Shown here one piece after another: positions 52,881-60,610 of a stretch of DNA of 64,000 bases. The first letter of the stretch is position 1. Each line of letters opens with the position of its first letter. The stretch comes from Chromatiales bacterium. GTDB taxonomy: Bacteria > Pseudomonadota > Gammaproteobacteria > SpSt-1174. The position numbers were made by a program, and so were the translations under genes. The stretch covers positions 1 through 64,000 of the forward strand of contig JABURS010000041.1 of NCBI GenBank assembly GCA_014762505.1, given 5' to 3'. A model generated the notes under the pieces. That model made no database searches. It saw only the letters and a list, made by a program, of their open reading frames with translations, and had not been told where the DNA came from.

Positions 52881-53003
52881 CCGGTCCCCGGCCGCCCGTG
52901 GCTACCGGGGACCGGCGGCATGTGTGGGAAACGGGTAGCCCGTCACGGGACGGGAGGCAGGGGATGGGCTACTGTTGGCGCTGGGCAGTCCGACCGGGGG
53001 GAA
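52881..53003 (+). ncRNA. structured leader candidate
   Basis: A perfect 11-bp stem (CCGGTCCCCGG 52881-52891 with 52905-52915) is followed by two mutually exclusive pairings. GTAGCCC (52935-52941) can pair with GGGCTAC (52966-52972), or CCCGTC (52939-52944) with GACGGG (52949-52954). They share bases 52939-52941, as in a switch. No known riboswitch consensus, including either c-di-GMP class, is evident. Confidence 0.35.
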
Positions 53004-53103
53004 CAACCGGCGGGCGCTGCCGGGGCCCTGGTCCCGGCGTTCGACAAGAAGCAAGGAGCGGCGGCCGCCCGGTCGCCCATATGCCACCATTGTGAGGTTT
53101 CCA

Positions 53104-54636
53104 ATGACCTGGGAGCAGATCCTGACATTGTGGTCGGACAGCATCGCCCTGTCGGTGCTGATCTGGCTCGTGATTCTCATCACCCTGCTGTACCTGGCCC
53201 GTTCGCCGGCGCACGAGGCTCTGCTGGGGCTGGGTCGCGGCATCCAGCGCAGCCTGCGGCTGGCATCGCGTTCGGTGATGAAGGCCGAACAGCAGGCGCA
53301 GGCGCGCAACCGCGAAGTCCTGCTCAACATGGCCGAGGAGCAGCAGCAGCGTATCCTAGAGCGCGAGTTCCACCGCGTGAACGCAGTGGTGCGCCGTGAC
53401 CTCAGCGGTTATCCGGCCCTGCAGCGCCAGATCGGCAACCAGGTCGCCAAGATCGACGAGGACTATCGCGAATCCACCGAGGTGCCGCCCGCGCCGCCGG
53501 CCTGGCTGGATGCCGTGGAGGCGGTGGCGAAGATCCCCTCCAACGGCGATCCCACCGTGGCGCGCATCCTCGAGGACATCCACGGCACCCTGAACAAGGC
53601 CAGCCGCGATGCCATCGAGGAGTACCGCGCGGCCAGCCAGAAGCGCCACCTCTACCTCAAGCGCATGATGCCGCACTGGCGCCAGATCTCGAACCAGCTC
53701 GAGGACGTGGGCAAGACCATCACCGGCCTGGAGGAGCGGGCCGAGGTGATCGATACCCAGATGGAGCGTTTCGAGGAGATGCGTGCCAAGACCGACCGGG
53801 TGGTGAATACCCTCTCGGCCTCGGCCACCAAGCAGTTCTTCGTCGACGGCCTGGTCATGTTCATCGCCATCCTCGGCGGTGCGGTCAACTTCTGGCTCAT
53901 CCAGCGTCCGATGTCGGAGATGGTCGGGGCCAGCACCGGCATCAGCCTGCTGGGGCTGGACATGAACATCTCGCACATCGCCGCCATCGTGATCGTCGCC
54001 CTCGAGGTGGCGATGGGTATCTTCCTGATGGAGAGCCTGCGCATCACGCGGCTGTTCCCGGTGATCGGTTCCCTGGACGACCGCATGCGCCGGCGCATGA
54101 TCTGGGTGACCTTCACCATCCTCTTCATCCTCGCCTCCATCGAGTCGGGGCTGGCCTACATGCGCGATCTGCTCGCCCTGCAGGACGAGGCCCTCACCCA
54201 GGAGATCATCCAGAGCATGCGCGATGGGCCCGAGATCGTGGCCGGCGAGATCGCCGGAGCCCCGCCGTCCTTCCGCTGGATACCCTCGGTGGCGCAGATG
54301 ATCCTGGGTTTCATCCTGCCCTTCGCCCTGGCCTTCGTCGCGATACCGCTGGAGTCCTTCGTGCACTCGGCGCGCAACGTCTTCGGCCGTCTCTATGCCG
54401 CCGGCCTGCGCGCCCTGGCCGCCGTGCTGCGCTTCATCGGCCAGTTCCTGATGGGGCTCATGCGGGTGCTGGTGCAGCTGTATGACGTCATCGTGATCCT
54501 GCCGCTGTCCATCGAGCGCCTGGTGGCCCGACGCGGTGGCGGCGGGACATCCGCAGCGCCTGCGGCCACGCTGGCCACCGAGCGCGCCTCACCGCTGCTC
54601 TCGTCCGACAAGAACAACAAGGAAGGGAAGAAATGA
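53104..54636 (+). CDS. multi-pass membrane protein with long coiled coil
   Basis: I do not recognise the family. The 510-residue protein has membrane helix 1 at about 15-35 and a ~200-residue helical/coiled-coil domain (AEQQAQARNREVLLNMAEEQ, ITGLEERAEVIDTQMERFEE). Four to five more helices follow (about 242-264, 282-303, 325-347, 399-421, 445-480), then a polar tail. GAGGTTTCCA precedes the ATG at 53104. Its stop overlaps the VWA lipoprotein start by 4 bases (ATGA). The two probably form an envelope complex. Confidence 0.7.
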   Translation: MTWEQILTLWSDSIALSVLIWLVILITLLYLARSPAHEALLGLGRGIQRSLRLASRSVMKAEQQAQARNREVLLNMAEEQQQRILEREFHRVNAVVRRDLSGYPALQRQIGNQVAKIDEDYRESTEVPPAPPAWLDAVEAVAKIPSNGDPTVARILEDIHGTLNKASRDAIEEYRAASQKRHLYLKRMMPHWRQISNQLEDVGKTITGLEERAEVIDTQMERFEEMRAKTDRVVNTLSASATKQFFVDGLVMFIAILGGAVNFWLIQRPMSEMVGASTGISLLGLDMNISHIAAIVIVALEVAMGIFLMESLRITRLFPVIGSLDDRMRRRMIWVTFTILFILASIESGLAYMRDLLALQDEALTQEIIQSMRDGPEIVAGEIAGAPPSFRWIPSVAQMILGFILPFALAFVAIPLESFVHSARNVFGRLYAAGLRALAAVLRFIGQFLMGLMRVLVQLYDVIVILPLSIERLVARRGGGGTSAAPAATLATERASPLLSSDKNNKEGKK

Positions 54637-55304
54637 TGAAGGAATTCCGCAAGCGCAATGCCATTGCTGCCGTGGTCCTGGCGGGCCTGATCGTCCTGCT
54701 CGCGGGCTGCAGCATGCAGGCCAACGACCGCCGCGCCGTCTACCTGCTGCTGGACACCTCCGGTACCTACAGCCAGGAGATGCGCAAGGCCGATGCGATC
54801 CTCGCCCACCTGCTGAACACCCTGGGCAGTGGCGAGTCGCTCGCCGTGGCGCGCATCGACAGCGGCAGCTTCAGCGAGAAGGACATCCTCGCCAAGGCCA
54901 CCTTCGACGAGCGGCCCTCCATGGCCAACAGCCAGAAACTGGCCTTCCGCAGCCGCATGGAGGCCTTCTTCAAGGAACTGCAGCCCAGCCGCTTCACCGA
55001 CATCCGCGGCGGCATGCTGCAGGCCACCGAGTGGCTCGAGGAGACAGGCGCGGGGCACCGGTTCATCCTGCTGTTCACCGACCTCGAGGAGGACCTGCCG
55101 GAGGGACACGTGCGCGAGTTCATCATCCCGCTGGAGGGGGTGACGGTGGTGGCGCTCAACGTCACCAAGCTGCGCCAGGACAACGTCGACCCGCGCGAAT
55201 ATCTCGATCGCCTGGCGATGTGGGAAGGCGAGGTGGCCCGCGGCGGGGGCAACTGGCGGGTGATGAACGACCTGGAGCGGCTGGACAAGCTCCTGGTGGA
55301 CTAG
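54633..55304 (+). CDS. VWA-domain lipoprotein
   Basis: The 223-residue protein has lipobox LLAGC (Cys 26; Ser at +2 predicts outer-membrane sorting by the usual rule). A von Willebrand A-like domain follows. The MIDAS motif DTSGT (Asp 41, Ser 43, Thr 45) and a later LFTDLEEDLP are present, so it could bind a divalent metal and ligand. It is coupled to the membrane protein gene and followed by a strong bidirectional terminator. The function is unknown. Confidence 0.75.
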   Translation: MMKEFRKRNAIAAVVLAGLIVLLAGCSMQANDRRAVYLLLDTSGTYSQEMRKADAILAHLLNTLGSGESLAVARIDSGSFSEKDILAKATFDERPSMANSQKLAFRSRMEAFFKELQPSRFTDIRGGMLQATEWLEETGAGHRFILLFTDLEEDLPEGHVREFIIPLEGVTVVALNVTKLRQDNVDPREYLDRLAMWEGEVARGGGNWRVMNDLERLDKLLVD

Positions 55305-55324
55305 CAGTCGTCACGGCCGCCATG

Positions 55325-55352
55325 AAAAACGGCGCCCTCGGGCGCCGTTTTT
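55325..55352. terminator. bidirectional rho-independent terminator
   Basis: AAAAACGGCGCCC (55325-55337) pairs perfectly with GGGCGCCGTTTTT (55340-55352) across TC. The T and A runs serve both the VWA gene (plus) and fabA (minus). Confidence 0.9.
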
Positions 55353-55373
55353 CGTCATCTTCTGCCGCGGTCG

Positions 55374-55889
55374 TCAGAAGTTCTCGGTGGAGGTGAACAG
55401 GCCGACGCGCAGGTCCTTTGCGACATAGATCTCGCGTCCGTCCACCGACACGCTGCCATCGGCAATGCCCATGGTAAGCTTGCGGGTGATGACGCGCTTG
55501 AGGTCGATCTGGTAGCTGACCCGCTTCGCCGTGGGCAGCACCTGGCCGGTGAATTTCACCTCGCCCACCCCCAGGGCACGCCCGCGGCCCTTGCCGCCGG
55601 ACCAGCCCAGGAAGAAGCCCACCAGCTGCCACATGGCGTCGAGGCCCAGGCAGCCCGGCATCACCGGGTCGCCGGGAAAGTGGCACTCGAAGAACCAGAG
55701 GTCGGGCGTGATGTCGAGCTCGGCCTTGATCTCGCCCTTGCCGAACAACCCGCCTTCCTGCGCGATGTGGGTGATGCGGTCGAGCATCAGCATGTTGCCA
55801 ACGGGCAGCTGGGCATTGCCCGGACCGAACATCTCGCCGTGGCCACAGGCCAGTAGCTCGTCTTTGTTGAAGGCGTGTTGTGTCGTCAT
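55374..55889 (-). CDS. fabA: 3-hydroxydecanoyl-ACP dehydratase/isomerase FabA
   Basis: The 171-residue protein has the active-site His 70 ([11 protein letters not shown]) and Asp 84 (LGLDAMWQ) at exactly the E. coli positions. FabA dehydrates 3-hydroxyacyl-ACP and isomerises the C10 product to start unsaturated fatty acid synthesis in type II FAS. fabB, often adjacent, is not in this window. Confidence 0.95.
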   Translation of the reverse strand: MTTQHAFNKDELLACGHGEMFGPGNAQLPVGNMLMLDRITHIAQEGGLFGKGEIKAELDITPDLWFFECHFPGDPVMPGCLGLDAMWQLVGFFLGWSGGKGRGRALGVGEVKFTGQVLPTAKRVSYQIDLKRVITRKLTMGIADGSVSVDGREIYVAKDLRVGLFTSTENF

Positions 55890-55990
55890 GAATCTGTCTT
55901 GGGTTGTGGTTCGAGGTCGCCTATTCGACTAAAGACGGCGCGAAAGTGCAAGTAAAACAGCGATTTCCCGCCGCCGGCCGGGTGGAGGAC

Positions 55991-56230
55991 TTATTGCGGG
56001 CGGTTCAGGCCGCGCTTCTGGCGCTGCATCTCGATCAGGGTGATGAGCGAGCCGAGATTCTTCTTCTCCTGCCAGGTCACGCGCGGGTCGCGCTCGATGG
56101 CGTCGCGTCCGAGCTTTTCCATGGTCACCAGTTCTTCGTCATCGAGGCGGTCGAAGGTGAAGCCGTCGCCGTATTTCTTTTCCATCTGGTCGAAGTAGTC
56201 GGCGAGCGGGGGGCGATAGTCGTCACTCAT
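55991..56230 (-). CDS. small conserved protein, paralogue of 59562 gene
   Basis: The 79-residue soluble protein (MSDDYRPPLADYFDQMEKKYG) shares YFxxxExxYGxxFTFDxL...EL...E.L...AIE.DP.V.....NL with the protein at 59562-59819. The function is unknown. The upstream in-frame 21 codons are not used because the family similarity starts at MSDDY. Confidence 0.65.
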   Translation of the reverse strand: MSDDYRPPLADYFDQMEKKYGDGFTFDRLDDEELVTMEKLGRDAIERDPRVTWQEKKNLGSLITLIEMQRQKRGLNRPQ

Positions 56231-56289
56231 GATCGGTCCTGTATGGGCAAAGCGTTCATTGTAATGGCTTTGTACGCCCGAGGGCCAAA

Positions 56290-56808
56290 TCAATCCGGTG
56301 AGTCGTCCTGCGCGGGATTTTGCTGCATCCAGCGGCGATCGCGGGTGATGTCCTCGAGCAGGTGGATGAGGCTCTCCTTTTCCGTGGCATCCAGGGCGGA
56401 GGCGAGTTCGAATTCGCGATCATGGCAGCGCAGCCACAGCCGCCGTGGCGACCATTGTCCGCCGTCGCGCACCACGAAATGCGACCAGTGGCGTGACAGG
56501 CGGATCTCGTCATGCAGGAGGCGACGACCGCTTTGCAGCACCACCTCGGTCTCGGTGAAGGCCAGTACCTCACGCCGATGCTGGCGCAGGCTGGTGTAGT
56601 AGAGCGCGCCCCAGAGCGCTGCGAGTTCCAGCCCGGCGAAGGGCAGGATCAGCCAAAGCCCCTGTAGCAGGAAATACACCGGCAGGGTGAGCACCACGCA
56701 GGCGGTGGCGAGCAGGAACAGCTTGTTGCCCTGCCAGGACAGGGAGGGACTGGGGCCGATCAGCAGATAGCCCGTCCCCCGTTCCGGCAGCATGTGATTC
56801 TCGATCAT
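56290..56808 (-). CDS. DUF2244 membrane protein
   Basis: The 172-residue protein has two membrane helices (about 28-70) and a C-terminal soluble part with VLAFTETEVVLQSGRRLLHDEI and RLWLRCHDREFEL. This matches DUF2244, integral membrane proteins often encoded near respiratory or phospholipid genes. No function is known. It lies 59 bases upstream of the 79-residue gene and is likely cotranscribed. Confidence 0.75.
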   Translation of the reverse strand: MIENHMLPERGTGYLLIGPSPSLSWQGNKLFLLATACVVLTLPVYFLLQGLWLILPFAGLELAALWGALYYTSLRQHRREVLAFTETEVVLQSGRRLLHDEIRLSRHWSHFVVRDGGQWSPRRLWLRCHDREFELASALDATEKESLIHLLEDITRDRRWMQQNPAQDDSPD

Positions 56809-56873
56809 GGTGCCCCCCGTCTTTCCACACTGGGCCCATGGCTAACAGATAGCACATGTTCGCACCGACAGGG

Positions 56874-57191
56874 TCAGGCGTCGGGCAGGAAGTCCTGCAG
56901 CTCGCGATGGGTGTAGAAGCTCGCCCCGCGCAGATAGCCGGCGATGACGGTCTCTCTCAGGGCCACCACGCGGGCCTGCTGGTCGCGTTGCAGCACCCAG
57001 TGGTCGGGAATGCCGTCGAGCAGGTGCACCGGCGCCAGGCTGCCGTCACTGTTGATGGACAGGTGGGTCTCCCCCGTGGCGATGTCGCGAAAGGCCGGCA
57101 GGAAGCCGAAGCCGAGCTGGTGCACGCCGACGGGTGTCGGGCGCGGCTCGTGCGTGCGCGGTGCGTCGGGCAGGGAATGTGCGGTGGTCAT
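56874..57191 (-). CDS. conserved hypothetical protein
   Basis: I do not recognise this 105-residue soluble protein. Segments are GFGFLPAFRDIATGETHLS and LQRDQQARVVALRETVIAGY. There is no signal peptide, zinc motif or membrane helix. Consistent codon use and position between two clear genes support it. It could be a regulator or a metabolic accessory protein. Confidence 0.6.
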   Translation of the reverse strand: MTTAHSLPDAPRTHEPRPTPVGVHQLGFGFLPAFRDIATGETHLSINSDGSLAPVHLLDGIPDHWVLQRDQQARVVALRETVIAGYLRGASFYTHRELQDFLPDA

Positions 57192-57343
57192 GCCGGGTTC
57201 TCCAGGACGTGCAATACCTTCTTCTGGTAGCGGCCTGCGCGGCCGGTTCTTGAGTCTTTGGGTGATGCAGTGAGGTTCACGGTTTTGCGGCGCCCCGGGG
57301 TGCTAGCATGCGGTTTTCCATCGTGAACTGGAGCCTGTGAACC

Positions 57344-58021
57344 ATGCCCGCGAGTGTGAAGCTGTTGGTGTTGATGTTGCTGCTGGGCGTCGCCGGTGGT
57401 GCGGTCGCCGAGACGACGCGCTGGGTGGCCGATGATCTCAAGGTGGCGGTGCGCAGCGGGCCGAGCCTACAGCACCGCATCTTCCGCTTCGTCGAGAGCG
57501 GCACGCCCATGACGGTGCTCGCGCAGGACGAGGAGGCGGGTTACAGCCAGGTGCGCACGCCTGACGGCACCGAGGGCTGGATGCTCACCGAGCAGCTCAT
57601 GGACCAGCGTGGTGCCCGTGAACGCCTGGAGCAGGCGCAGGGGCGTATCCAGTCCCTGGAAGACCAGCGCGGACAGCTGCGCGAACGCGTGGCCGGGCTG
57701 GAGGCCGAGCTCAAGGCCCTGCAGGGGGAGAAGGCGGGCGTGGACGAGGCGCTGGCGCGCAGTCGCGGTGAGCTGGCCGAGCTGCGCCAGGTGGCCGCCG
57801 AACCCATCGCGGTGGCGGAGGAGAACCAGGGGCTGAAGCAGGCCCTGGCCGACGAGCAGGAGAAGACCCGCCTGCTGGTGGCGGAGGTGCAGACACTGCG
57901 CGACCGGTCGCTGAAGGAGTGGTTCCTGATCGGCGCCGGGGTGTCGCTCGGCAGCCTGTTCATGGGGTTGATCATCCCGCGCATCCGCTGGCGCCGCCGC
58001 GGCTGGGACGATTTCCGCTAG
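57344..58021 (+). CDS. SH3-domain membrane protein (TIGR04211/YgiM-like)
   Basis: The 225-residue protein has a signal peptide (MPASVKLLVLMLLLGVAGGAVAE), a bacterial SH3 domain (about 25-90; WVADDLKVAVRSGPSLQHRI), a coiled coil (90-185) and a C-terminal membrane helix (195-212). This is the YgiM-type layout: a periplasmic SH3 that likely binds cell wall or peptides, anchored at the C-terminus. It converges with the thioredoxin-like gene 10 bases away. Confidence 0.82.
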   Translation: MPASVKLLVLMLLLGVAGGAVAETTRWVADDLKVAVRSGPSLQHRIFRFVESGTPMTVLAQDEEAGYSQVRTPDGTEGWMLTEQLMDQRGARERLEQAQGRIQSLEDQRGQLRERVAGLEAELKALQGEKAGVDEALARSRGELAELRQVAAEPIAVAEENQGLKQALADEQEKTRLLVAEVQTLRDRSLKEWFLIGAGVSLGSLFMGLIIPRIRWRRRGWDDFR

Positions 58022-58031
58022 TGTTATCGCG

Positions 58032-58388
58032 CTAGTCGTCGGTTTCGAACAGCAGGGCATAGGGGCGGCCGATGGCCGCCCCTATTTCGTTCAGGCCGAA
58101 GGCATGGGCGTAGCGGCGGTGCTCGTGCCCCTCGAAGTAGAGCAGTACCGCCGGCAGGCTGTGCACCATGAGCCCGGCCGCCAGGTCGGGGTGGGCCGCC
58201 GTGTCGATACGGGCGAAGGCGAGCTGCGGGAAGGCCGCGCCCAGCTGCTTGCGCAGTCGCGGCCACAGCACCCGGCAGATGCCGCAGTCCGGGGCATGCA
58301 GGTAGAGCAAGAGGGCGGGTGTGGATGCCAGCAGGGCATCGAGCGCGGTCTGCCCGGCGACGTCGACGGTGGCAAGGCCGTCAGACAT
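58032..58388 (-). CDS. thioredoxin-like protein (CGIC)
   Basis: The 118-residue soluble protein has a thioredoxin fold: PALLLYLHAPDCGICRVLWP with redox motif CGIC, then the cis-Pro region HSLPAVLLYFEG. There is no signal peptide, so it is a cytoplasmic thiol-disulfide exchanger. It overlaps the upstream 168-residue gene by 8 bases. Confidence 0.8.
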   Translation of the reverse strand: MSDGLATVDVAGQTALDALLASTPALLLYLHAPDCGICRVLWPRLRKQLGAAFPQLAFARIDTAAHPDLAAGLMVHSLPAVLLYFEGHEHRRYAHAFGLNEIGAAIGRPYALLFETDD

Positions 58389-58887
58389 CGTGCTCCCGGA
58401 TGCAACTCAGCTCGCCGCTGTATTCCTGCGACAGTCCCTGCTCCACCATGGCGCAGAGCATGCGCGCCTCCTCCACCGTCAAGCCCCAGAAGATCATGGC
58501 GAACTCGCGCTCGTCGCGGCTGCCCGGGCTGCCATACAGGTAGGTGAGGTGGGTGGGGCTTTGTGCGAAGTAGGCGAGCTCGCGTTTGGCCAGGCTGTCG
58601 GTGCAGGTCGCCTCGCTCACCTCGCACTGGGGGCATTGCCGGATCATGTCGCGCATTTCCTGCTGCGTGCGCTGCTCGCACTCGGCCTGGGAGCGCATCT
58701 TGCCGAAGGCGATGCCCTCGATCTCGCGGCCCTCGGCCCGGATGTCCACGCTCAGCCGTGCGTATACCGGATTCCGTATCTCGCCGCTGTCGGCGCTCAT
58801 GAAGTCGCCGAGGCCTTCGAGATGGCCGTTCTGATAGCTGTAATAGAGTCCGCCGGCGAGCAGGGCGATGACGATGAGCTTGTACAC
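58381..58887 (-). CDS. membrane-anchored protein, unknown
   Basis: The 168-residue protein has an N-terminal anchor (MYKLIVIALLAGGLYYSY) and a periplasmic part with six or seven cysteines (CEQRTQQ, CPQCEVSEATC, CAMVEQ, SCIREH). Such cysteine content fits the thioredoxin-like neighbour and possible disulfides. I do not recognise the family. Confidence 0.62.
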   Translation of the reverse strand: MYKLIVIALLAGGLYYSYQNGHLEGLGDFMSADSGEIRNPVYARLSVDIRAEGREIEGIAFGKMRSQAECEQRTQQEMRDMIRQCPQCEVSEATCTDSLAKRELAYFAQSPTHLTYLYGSPGSRDEREFAMIFWGLTVEEARMLCAMVEQGLSQEYSGELSCIREHDV

Positions 58888-58923
58888 GGGTGGTCCTCCC
58901 TGACTGGGTCGTGAGTGGTGATG

Positions 58924-59499
58924 TCAGTGCCTGAAGAGTCGCTGCAGCAGGCCGCGGCGCCGTGGCCTGGACTGCGGGTCCTCGGTGAGGCCGTCGAGCA
59001 GGGCCTCGAGGTCGGCGAACAGGGCGGCGTGCGCCGGGTTGCCGGCCAGGCGTTCCCGCAGGGCGTCGGTGTTGTGGCTGCGCACGAGACCGGCATAGGG
59101 GCCGTCGACCGGGCTCGGGGCCGGTGCCAGTACGAGAAAGCGCGCCTGCGCGGTGTAGGGGGCGATCTCGATCACCGCGAAGGTGGCGAAGAGCACGAGG
59201 TTGAAGTCGCGGCCATGGGGCGCGCCCTCGATGCTGTCGACGAAGGCCCCGCTGTCCTCGAAGAAGATACGCGCCGAGGCCTGGATGAGGTCGCCGGCGC
59301 CGAAGCGCTCACGGTCGAGTTGGTGGCTGCCGACGTAGTCGGCCACCACGTAGTCGGCCAGCAGCTCGCCGGGGGCGGCCGGGGTGCGTCCCAGCAGCTC
59401 GCGCAGGGACCTGCGGCCATAAATCACCTGTTCCAGCCGGGCGTGACTGAATGGACGACGCGGCGAGGCGCCGGGCATGGTGGGGTCCTGATGAGTCAT
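58924..59499 (-). CDS. conserved hypothetical protein
   Basis: I do not recognise this 191-residue soluble protein. It has ELLADYVVADYVGSHQLDRE and FNLVLFATFAVIEIAPYTAQ. It ends in a basic tail RRRGLLQRLFRH that could contact membrane or nucleic acid. The ATG at 59499 was chosen. It belongs to the minus-strand operon starting near 60061. Confidence 0.6.
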   Translation of the reverse strand: MTHQDPTMPGASPRRPFSHARLEQVIYGRRSLRELLGRTPAAPGELLADYVVADYVGSHQLDRERFGAGDLIQASARIFFEDSGAFVDSIEGAPHGRDFNLVLFATFAVIEIAPYTAQARFLVLAPAPSPVDGPYAGLVRSHNTDALRERLAGNPAHAALFADLEALLDGLTEDPQSRPRRRGLLQRLFRH

Positions 59500-59561
59500 G
59501 GGGCTGCATGATACCGTCGGCGCCGTCGCAGGCACAGTGTGTCGCCTGGACTTCGCGGCGG

Positions 59562-59819
59562 TTAGCCGGTCTGCCGCGCCTCCAGCGACAGGGCGGCGGA
59601 GAGCGAGCGGTATTCGATCTGCTTGCGGATCAGGCCCAGCAGGGCGCGCAGGTTCTGGCGATCGGTGGAGGAGACGGCGGGGTCCGCCTCGATGGCGTGG
59701 TTGGCCAGGCGTTCCAGCCGGCAGAGTTCGGTGGTCCTGAGGGCGTCGAAGGTGAAGTGTTCGCCGTAGCGCTGTTCGAGTTCCTCGAAGTACACCAGGA
59801 TTTGCGGTCGCGTCTCCAT
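59562..59819 (-). CDS. small conserved protein, paralogue of 55991 gene
   Basis: The 85-residue soluble protein (METRPQILVYFEELEQRYGEH) shares the YFEELEQRYG..FTFDAL...EL..LERL...AIEADPAV pattern with the protein at 55991-56230. The function is unknown. It is the first well-supported gene after the DnaA-box-flanked promoter. Confidence 0.65.
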   Translation of the reverse strand: METRPQILVYFEELEQRYGEHFTFDALRTTELCRLERLANHAIEADPAVSSTDRQNLRALLGLIRKQIEYRSLSAALSLEARQTG

Positions 59820-59831
59820 GCTCTGTTTCCT

Positions 59832-60017
59832 CTATTCCCGGTATCCGGCCACGGTCAGCGCGGCGTTGAGGATGGTGCGGATGCCGCGGCGGGATGGCCG
59901 CGGGCGACAGGCGGACAGGGCGTTGAGGGAGTGGGCGCGCGGGAACACAATCGGGTCACCCGGTGGGTGGTCCGTGGACTGTCCCTGACGGCCTGGGGTG
60001 GTGGTTCCCTCTGGCAT
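59832..60017 (-). CDS. possible 61-residue leader protein
   Basis: The frame MPEGTTTPGRQGQSTD ... ILNAALTVAGYRE has an ATG five bases after GGGG and lies between the promoter at 60069-60098 and the 85-residue gene 12 bases downstream. It looks like no known family and may be a leader peptide or noise. Confidence 0.3.
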   Translation of the reverse strand: MPEGTTTPGRQGQSTDHPPGDPIVFPRAHSLNALSACRPRPSRRGIRTILNAALTVAGYRE

Positions 60018-60068
60018 GTCGTCCCCATGATGCGGCGGGCGGTTTTCCGCCTCGTTGGTATTCCAGCC

Positions 60069-60098
60069 ACTATAGGAGGGGGTTGGCAAGTGCGTCAA
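60069..60098 (-). promoter_or_regulatory. sigma-70 promoter of the small-protein operon
   Basis: On the minus strand TTGACG (60093-60098) and TATAGT (60069-60074) are separated by 18 bases; each matches five of six consensus positions. Transcription would start near 60061 and read into 59819 and beyond. Two DnaA-box-like sites lie just upstream. Confidence 0.65.
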
Positions 60099-60109
60099 GC
60101 ACAAGATGC

Positions 60110-60141
60110 TGTGGGTAAGCCTGGGGGCAGGCTGTGGATAA
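60110..60141 (-). promoter_or_regulatory. two DnaA-box-like sites
   Basis: TTATCCACA (minus strand, 60133-60141) is a perfect DnaA R-box. TTACCCACA (60110-60118) differs at one base. They have the same orientation, 23 bases apart, and lie 11 and 34 bases upstream of the -35 element. Confidence 0.55.
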
Positions 60142-60247
60142 GTTGTGATCTCGGGGTGGAGGCCCTCGTGGAGGGTGGCCCCTGTTCCGCGAGTCTCCCG
60201 CAGGCTGCTGATTTCATTGATGTTCACGGGCGATGTTCGCCGTCGCT

Positions 60248-60275
60248 TTGCCTCGCGCCCGTTTCGGGGTAGCCT
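60248..60275 (+). promoter_or_regulatory. promoter candidate for riboswitch transcript
   Basis: TTGCCT (60248-60253) and TAGCCT (60270-60275) are separated by 16 bases and lie just before the cobalamin riboswitch. Confidence 0.4.
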
Positions 60276-60289
60276 ATGCCCGCCAGTTG

Positions 60290-60490
60290 AACGACAGGTG
60301 TCCTCGCCCCCGCCCGGGGTCGAGGATGAAACGGGAAGTCGGTGCGCCAGTAATCCCTGGCCATTCCGACGCTGCCCCCGCAACGGTGATTGGGTTGCGA
60401 CGGTTCAAGACGCCACTGTGCTGTGCATGGGAAGGCGAACCGTCCGTTCCGTCAGGGACACCCATCAGCCCGGAGACCGGCCTGTCGCGA
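60290..60490 (+). promoter_or_regulatory. cobalamin (AdoCbl) riboswitch
   Basis: The conserved elements appear in order: AGGTGTCC...GATGAAACGGGAA (60296-60337), GCCAGTAATCCC, GACGCTGCCCCCGCAACGGT (60368-60387), CACTGTGC, TGGGAAGGCGA (60428-60438), and a B12 box CAGCCCGGAGACCGGCC (60466-60482) matching the consensus. It controls btuB; a later GC-rich stretch (CCTCCTCCCGCG near 60571-60582) can pair with the ribosome site. Confidence 0.93.
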
Positions 60491-60610
60491 TTGTTGCACG
60501 AGTTGCGGTGGGCGGCTCGGGGCGCGTACACCGATCGCCCGTGGGCGTCCGTCTATGCCTCCCCCCGAGTTCCTCCTCCCGCGTTGTCTGCACATAAGCG
60601 GAGGGCTTTC

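Noticed and set aside
52881-53003. Known c-di-GMP riboswitch in the leader after the GGDEF gene
   Set aside because: The conserved class I bases and the class II core are not seen. The leader is reported only as a structured candidate.
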